Below are positions 6,139 to 8,289 of a DNA stretch of 8,289 nt, piece after piece; position 1 is the stretch's first letter; the number at the start of each line of letters is the position of its first letter. Origin of the DNA: Bryobacteraceae bacterium (GTDB taxonomy: Bacteria; Acidobacteriota; Terriglobia; Bryobacterales; Bryobacteraceae); NCBI GenBank assembly GCA_030039005.1, contig JASHQT010000663.1, positions 1 to 8,289 on the forward strand, read 5' to 3'. The notes under the pieces are model-generated. The model was not told the DNA's origin, made no database searches, and saw nothing but the letters and a program-made list of their open reading frames with translations. The position numbers were made by a program, and so were the translations under genes.

Positions 6139-6498
6139 TTAAAACTCCAATCCCGCTTCGCGCGCGGCGTCCGCCAGGGCCTTGACGCGCCCGTGGTAGA
6201 GAAAGCCGCCGCGATCGAACACGACTTTGCTGATGCCTTTGGTTTTGGCGCGCTCGGCGATCAGCTTTCCGACCTGCTTAGCCCCGGCGAGGTTGCCGCC
6301 ATTGCCGGCGCTCGAGTTCTTTTCACCCGAAGACGCCGAAACCAGCGTAGCGCCCTGGCGGTCGTCGATCACTTGCGCGTAGATGTGTTTCAAGCTGCGG
6401 AATACGGCCAGCCGCGGCCGCTCCTGGGTACCCTTGATCTTGAGGCGCGTACGTTTGTGAATGCGCACGCGCACGTCGTTTTTGGAAGGTTTCGGCAT
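6139..6498 (-). CDS. rplR: 50S ribosomal protein L18
   Basis: 5S rRNA-binding protein of the 50S central protuberance, which with L5 delivers 5S rRNA to the particle. The 119-residue protein has the basic N-terminal tail ([37 protein letters not shown], about 10-46), then GATLVSASS and the C-terminal [30 protein letters not shown], the L18 signature end. The length is normal. Its start abuts the rplF stop (no spacer) and GGGAG in the rplF tail lies 8 bases before the ATG, suggesting coupling. Certain identification. Confidence 0.98.
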   Translation of the reverse strand: MPKPSKNDVRVRIHKRTRLKIKGTQERPRLAVFRSLKHIYAQVIDDRQGATLVSASSGEKNSSAGNGGNLAGAKQVGKLIAERAKTKGISKVVFDRGGFLYHGRVKALADAAREAGLEF

Positions 6499-7038
6499 TT
6501 ACTTCGCTCCCGCGCCCGCGGTCTTGCCGGCCTTCTTGCGCAGCACTTCGCCGGTATAGCGGACGCCCTTGTTCTTATACGGATCGGGCGGGCGCAGCGC
6601 CCGGATATTCGCGGCCACTTGCCCCACCATTTGCTTGTCGTAGCCGCTGACCACCAGATGCGTCTGCTTGTCGACTTTCAGATCCACGCCTTCGGGCAGC
6701 AGGACTTCGATGGGGTGCGAATAACCCAGCGTGAACGTGGCGATCTTGCCTTTGACATCGGCGCGGTAACCGGTGCCCGTGATGTCGAGCTCGCGCGTGA
6801 AGCCGGTGGACACGCCCTGTACGGCGGCGGCGGCCAGCGCCCGGGTGAGCCCGTGCAAAGCCGCCTGCTGATCGGAAGCGCGCAGGAATTCCAGATGCCC
6901 GTCCGCCTGGCGTCCTTCGATGCCGTCAGGCACCGGCACTTTCAGCTTACCCTTGGGGCCTTCGACCAGCAGCTCGGCGCCCAGGGTGACCTTCACGCCT
7001 TTGGGCAACGGGATGGGTTTCTTACCTACTCGCGACAT
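6499..7038 (-). CDS. rplF: 50S ribosomal protein L6
   Basis: 50S protein near the GTPase centre and sarcin-ricin loop. The ATG at 7036-7038 gives 179 residues beginning [15 protein letters not shown], the conserved L6 start; an upstream in-frame ATG at 7128 would add 30 residues that read through the spacer repeat and overlap rpsH, so it is rejected. The duplicated L6 fold ends with the family signature [35 protein letters not shown] (about 138-172). The C-terminal Ala/Gly tail AGAGAK is a little extra. GGGAGT, 8 bases before the ATG, is the ribosome binding site and belongs to repeat copy 3. Certain identification. Confidence 0.98.
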   Translation of the reverse strand: MSRVGKKPIPLPKGVKVTLGAELLVEGPKGKLKVPVPDGIEGRQADGHLEFLRASDQQAALHGLTRALAAAAVQGVSTGFTRELDITGTGYRADVKGKIATFTLGYSHPIEVLLPEGVDLKVDKQTHLVVSGYDKQMVGQVAANIRALRPPDPYKNKGVRYTGEVLRKKAGKTAGAGAK

Positions 7039-7045
7039 AGTTTTA

Positions 7046-7097
7046 ACTCCCGAGCGTCGCCAGAAGTGGCGGCGCGGCACGCTGAAGCGTACGCCAC
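7046..7097 (-). repeat. Two-hairpin intergenic repeat, copy 3 (rpsH-rplF spacer)
   Basis: In plus-strand terms: actccc (7046-7051), hairpin A cgcca-gaag-tggcg (7058-7071), then a more diverged palindrome B around acgc-tgaa-gcgt, closing with gccac at 7097. Loop gaagt (7063-7067) pairs with actcc (7046-7050); in mRNA this is ACUUC with GGAGU, including one G-U wobble. The element fills almost the whole spacer: in mRNA sense it starts 2 bases after the rpsH stop and ends 7 bases before the rplF ATG. As in copy 2, gtggc (7066-7070) could instead pair with the terminal gccac. Confidence 0.8.
7047..7051 (-). promoter_or_regulatory. rplF Shine-Dalgarno inside repeat copy 3
   Basis: The mRNA reads GGGAGUUAAAACU then AUG. 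GGGAG is the only credible ribosome binding site for rplF and lies in the conserved edge of the repeat element. The loop of hairpin A (CUUC in mRNA) is complementary to it through one G-U pair. Masking by that loop is inference. Confidence 0.6.
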
Positions 7098-7099
7098 AT

Positions 7100-7498
7100 T
7101 TACCAAAGCTGGCATAGAACCTCGCCACCGACGCGCTCTTTTCGCGCCGTGCTGCCAGTCATCACGCCGCGCGGCGTGGTCAAAATATTGATGCCGAGCC
7201 CGCCCAGCACCTTGGGAACTTCCTTGCTGCCGACGTAGACGCGGCACCCGGGCCGCGAGACGCGCTCGATCCGCGAGATCACCGGCACGTTGCCCGGCGT
7301 ATATTTCAGATAAATACGGATACTTCTCTTGGCGCCCTCCTCGGCCAATTTGAAATTGACGATGAAGCCTTCTTCCTTGAGAATACGGGCGATCTCCATC
7401 TTGAGCTTGGAGGCCGGCACATCCACCTTGGGATGGCGCGCCAACTGCGCGTTGCGAATCCGCGTCAGCATGTCGGAGATTGGATCGGTTATGGCCAT
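7100..7498 (-). CDS. rpsH: 30S ribosomal protein S8
   Basis: Primary 16S rRNA-binding protein of the central domain; in E. coli it also represses spc operon translation. The 132-residue protein starts [33 protein letters not shown] and has [12 protein letters not shown], then [17 protein letters not shown] and the C-terminal rRNA-binding signature [34 protein letters not shown], with the conserved S-T-A-R-K segment. The length is normal. GGAG lies about 7 bases before the ATG. The rpsN stop is 24 bases upstream. No E. coli-like S8 operator can be recognised. Certain identification. Confidence 0.98.
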   Translation of the reverse strand: MAITDPISDMLTRIRNAQLARHPKVDVPASKLKMEIARILKEEGFIVNFKLAEEGAKRSIRIYLKYTPGNVPVISRIERVSRPGCRVYVGSKEVPKVLGGLGINILTTPRGVMTGSTARKERVGGEVLCQLW

Positions 7499-7522
7499 GT
7501 TTCTGCTCCGAGGCTCCTTTCC

Positions 7523-7741
7523 TTACCAGCTCGCTTTGATCACGCCGGGAATTTCGCCCGCCACGGCCAGCTGGCGGAAACAGATCCGGCACAAATTGAA
7601 TTTGCGAATGTAGCCGCGCGGCCGGCCACAGCGGAAGCAGCGGTTGCGCAGCCGGATCTTCACCCGCATCGGGGTGTTCTTGTCGGCCGCCATCCTGGCC
7701 CGGGTCTTATCTTCTTTCGCGATCTTTGCTGTTGTCGCCAT
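7523..7741 (-). CDS. rpsN: 30S ribosomal protein S14, zinc-binding type Z with longer N-terminus
   Basis: 30S head protein. The C-terminal half, [39 protein letters not shown], is the zinc-binding (type Z) S14, with ligands Cys35, Cys38, Cys51 and Cys54. The product is 72 residues against 61 for the usual type Z, and the extra 11 or so residues fall between the start MATTAKIAK and the first cysteine ([15 protein letters not shown]...). Met17 and Met25 are possible alternative starts but would remove conserved basic sequence, and MATTAKIAK itself looks like a genuine start. GGGA lies about 5 bases before the ATG. It follows rplE after a spacer made of a 9-base tandem repeat. Identification sure, extension noted. 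Confidence 0.96.
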   Translation of the reverse strand: MATTAKIAKEDKTRARMAADKNTPMRVKIRLRNRCFRCGRPRGYIRKFNLCRICFRQLAVAGEIPGVIKASW

Positions 7742-7744
7742 GAA

Positions 7745-7789
7745 TTCCCTGTCTTCCTCGTATTCCTTGTCTTCCCTGTCTTCCTCGTG
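7745..7789 (-). repeat. 9-base tandem repeat, five units, rplE-rpsN spacer
   Basis: Plus-strand units are ttccctgtc, ttcctcgta, ttccttgtc, ttccctgtc and ttcctcgtg (7745-7753, 7754-7762, 7763-7771, 7772-7780, 7781-7789), then ttccgg. Units 1-2 and 4-5 repeat 17 bases exactly. In the mRNA the array is a pyrimidine-poor run of AGGGAA, AGGAA and AAGGAA motifs, that is, several Shine-Dalgarno-like sites in series before the rpsN ATG. It occupies nearly all of the 56-base spacer. Confidence 0.8.
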
Positions 7790-7797
7790 TTCCGGTT

Positions 7798-8289
7798 TTA
7801 CTGCCGGAACGGCATCCCCATATGCTTGAGCAGCGCCAGGCCCTCGGCGTCGGTTTTGGCGCTGGTGGTGATCGAAATATTCATCCCCTTGACCTTTTCC
7901 ACCTTGTTGTAATCGATCTCGGGAAAAATCAACTGGTCGCGGACGCCGAGCGTATAATTGCCGCGCCCGTCGAAGCTCTTCTGCGAAACCCCGCGAAAGT
8001 CGCGCACGCGCGGCAGCGCCACGTTCATCAGCCGGTCCAGAAATTCGTACATGCGGTCGCCTCGCAACGTCACCATGGCGCCGATGGACATGCCTTCCCT
8101 CAGCCTGAAGGCCGCGATGGATTTCTTGGCCTTGGTCACCACCGGTTTCTGGCCCGCGATGGCCCCCAGTTCGTTCACCGCGCCGTCCATGAGCTTGGGA
8201 TTCTGCGTGGCCTCGCCGAGGCCGATGTTCACCGCAACCTTTTGGATCTTCGGCACCGCCATCACGTTCTTATAACCGAACTCTTTCAC
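7798..8289 (-). CDS. rplE: 50S ribosomal protein L5 (5' end outside window)
   Basis: 5S rRNA-binding protein of the central protuberance that also bridges to S13. The visible 163 residues begin at codon [29 protein letters not shown], which corresponds to about residue 17 of a typical 179-residue L5, so that codon is most likely an internal Val and the true start lies beyond 8289. The family core is present: [63 protein letters not shown] and [24 protein letters not shown]. It lies upstream of rpsN as is standard. Certain identification. Confidence 0.97.
   Translation of the reverse strand: MKEFGYKNVMAVPKIQKVAVNIGLGEATQNPKLMDGAVNELGAIAGQKPVVTKAKKSIAAFRLREGMSIGAMVTLRGDRMYEFLDRLMNVALPRVRDFRGVSQKSFDGRGNYTLGVRDQLIFPEIDYNKVEKVKGMNISITTSAKTDAEGLALLKHMGMPFRQ

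Noticed and set aside
6499..7128. Longer rplF with start at 7128
   Set aside because: The extra 30 residues come from the repeat element and the rpsH tail. [12 protein letters not shown] at 7038 is the conserved L6 start and has a good Shine-Dalgarno.
6193..7191. Long plus-strand open frame of 332 codons
   Set aside because: It is antisense to rplR, rplF and the end of rpsH and shows no recognisable domain. A shadow of real genes.
7742..7797. Small protein encoded on the plus strand through the tandem repeat (Phe/Val/Leu repeats)
   Set aside because: The low-complexity peptide is a direct result of the 9-base DNA repeat, and the frame runs antisense through rplE and rpsN.

Overview
The window is a contiguous stretch of a bacterial ribosomal-protein super-operon (the spc operon running into the alpha operon). 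Every gene lies on the minus strand, so transcription runs from position 8289 towards 1. Order in the direction of transcription: rplE (L5, 5' end cut by the window edge), rpsN (S14), rpsH (S8), rplF (L6), rplR (L18), rpsE (S5), rpmD (L30), rplO (L15), secY, map, infA, rpmJ (L36), rpsM (S13), rpsK (S11), rpsD (S4), rpoA (3' end cut by the window edge). Apart from the missing adk between secY and map, this is the textbook order.

The DNA is GC-rich. S14, S4 and L36 all keep their zinc-cysteine motifs. The S14 N-terminus (MATTAKIAK...), the operon style and the short palindromic spacer repeats suggest an Acidobacteriota genome, perhaps Solibacter/Bryobacter-like. This placement is from memory and of moderate confidence only.

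Layout. 7798-8289: rplE. 7742-7797: spacer made of a 9-base tandem repeat. 5420-7741: rpsN, rpsH, rplF, rplR, rpsE and rpmD, mostly separated by 0-25 bases, except for a 61-base spacer before rplF that holds a repeat element. 3506-5406: rplO and secY. 3400-3505: spacer with a perfect TATAAT and no adk. 1434-3399: map, infA, rpmJ, rpsM and rpsK, with map/infA and rpsM/rpsK overlapping at stop/start codons and a second repeat element between infA and rpmJ. 1291-1433: spacer with a third repeat element. 658-1290: rpsD. 591-657: spacer with a nested inverted repeat. 1-590: rpoA.

Together the genes supply small- and large-subunit ribosomal proteins, the SecYEG channel core, N-terminal methionine removal, initiation factor IF-1 and the RNA polymerase alpha subunit. 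The gene content is ordinary. The unusual signal is in the spacers. A family of about 50-base two-hairpin elements occurs three times in the same orientation. In the mRNA, the loop of one hairpin is complementary to a conserved GGGAGT-like segment just downstream, and in two of the three copies that segment is the likely Shine-Dalgarno of the next gene (rpmJ, rplF). The pairing is kept when the sequence changes between copies.
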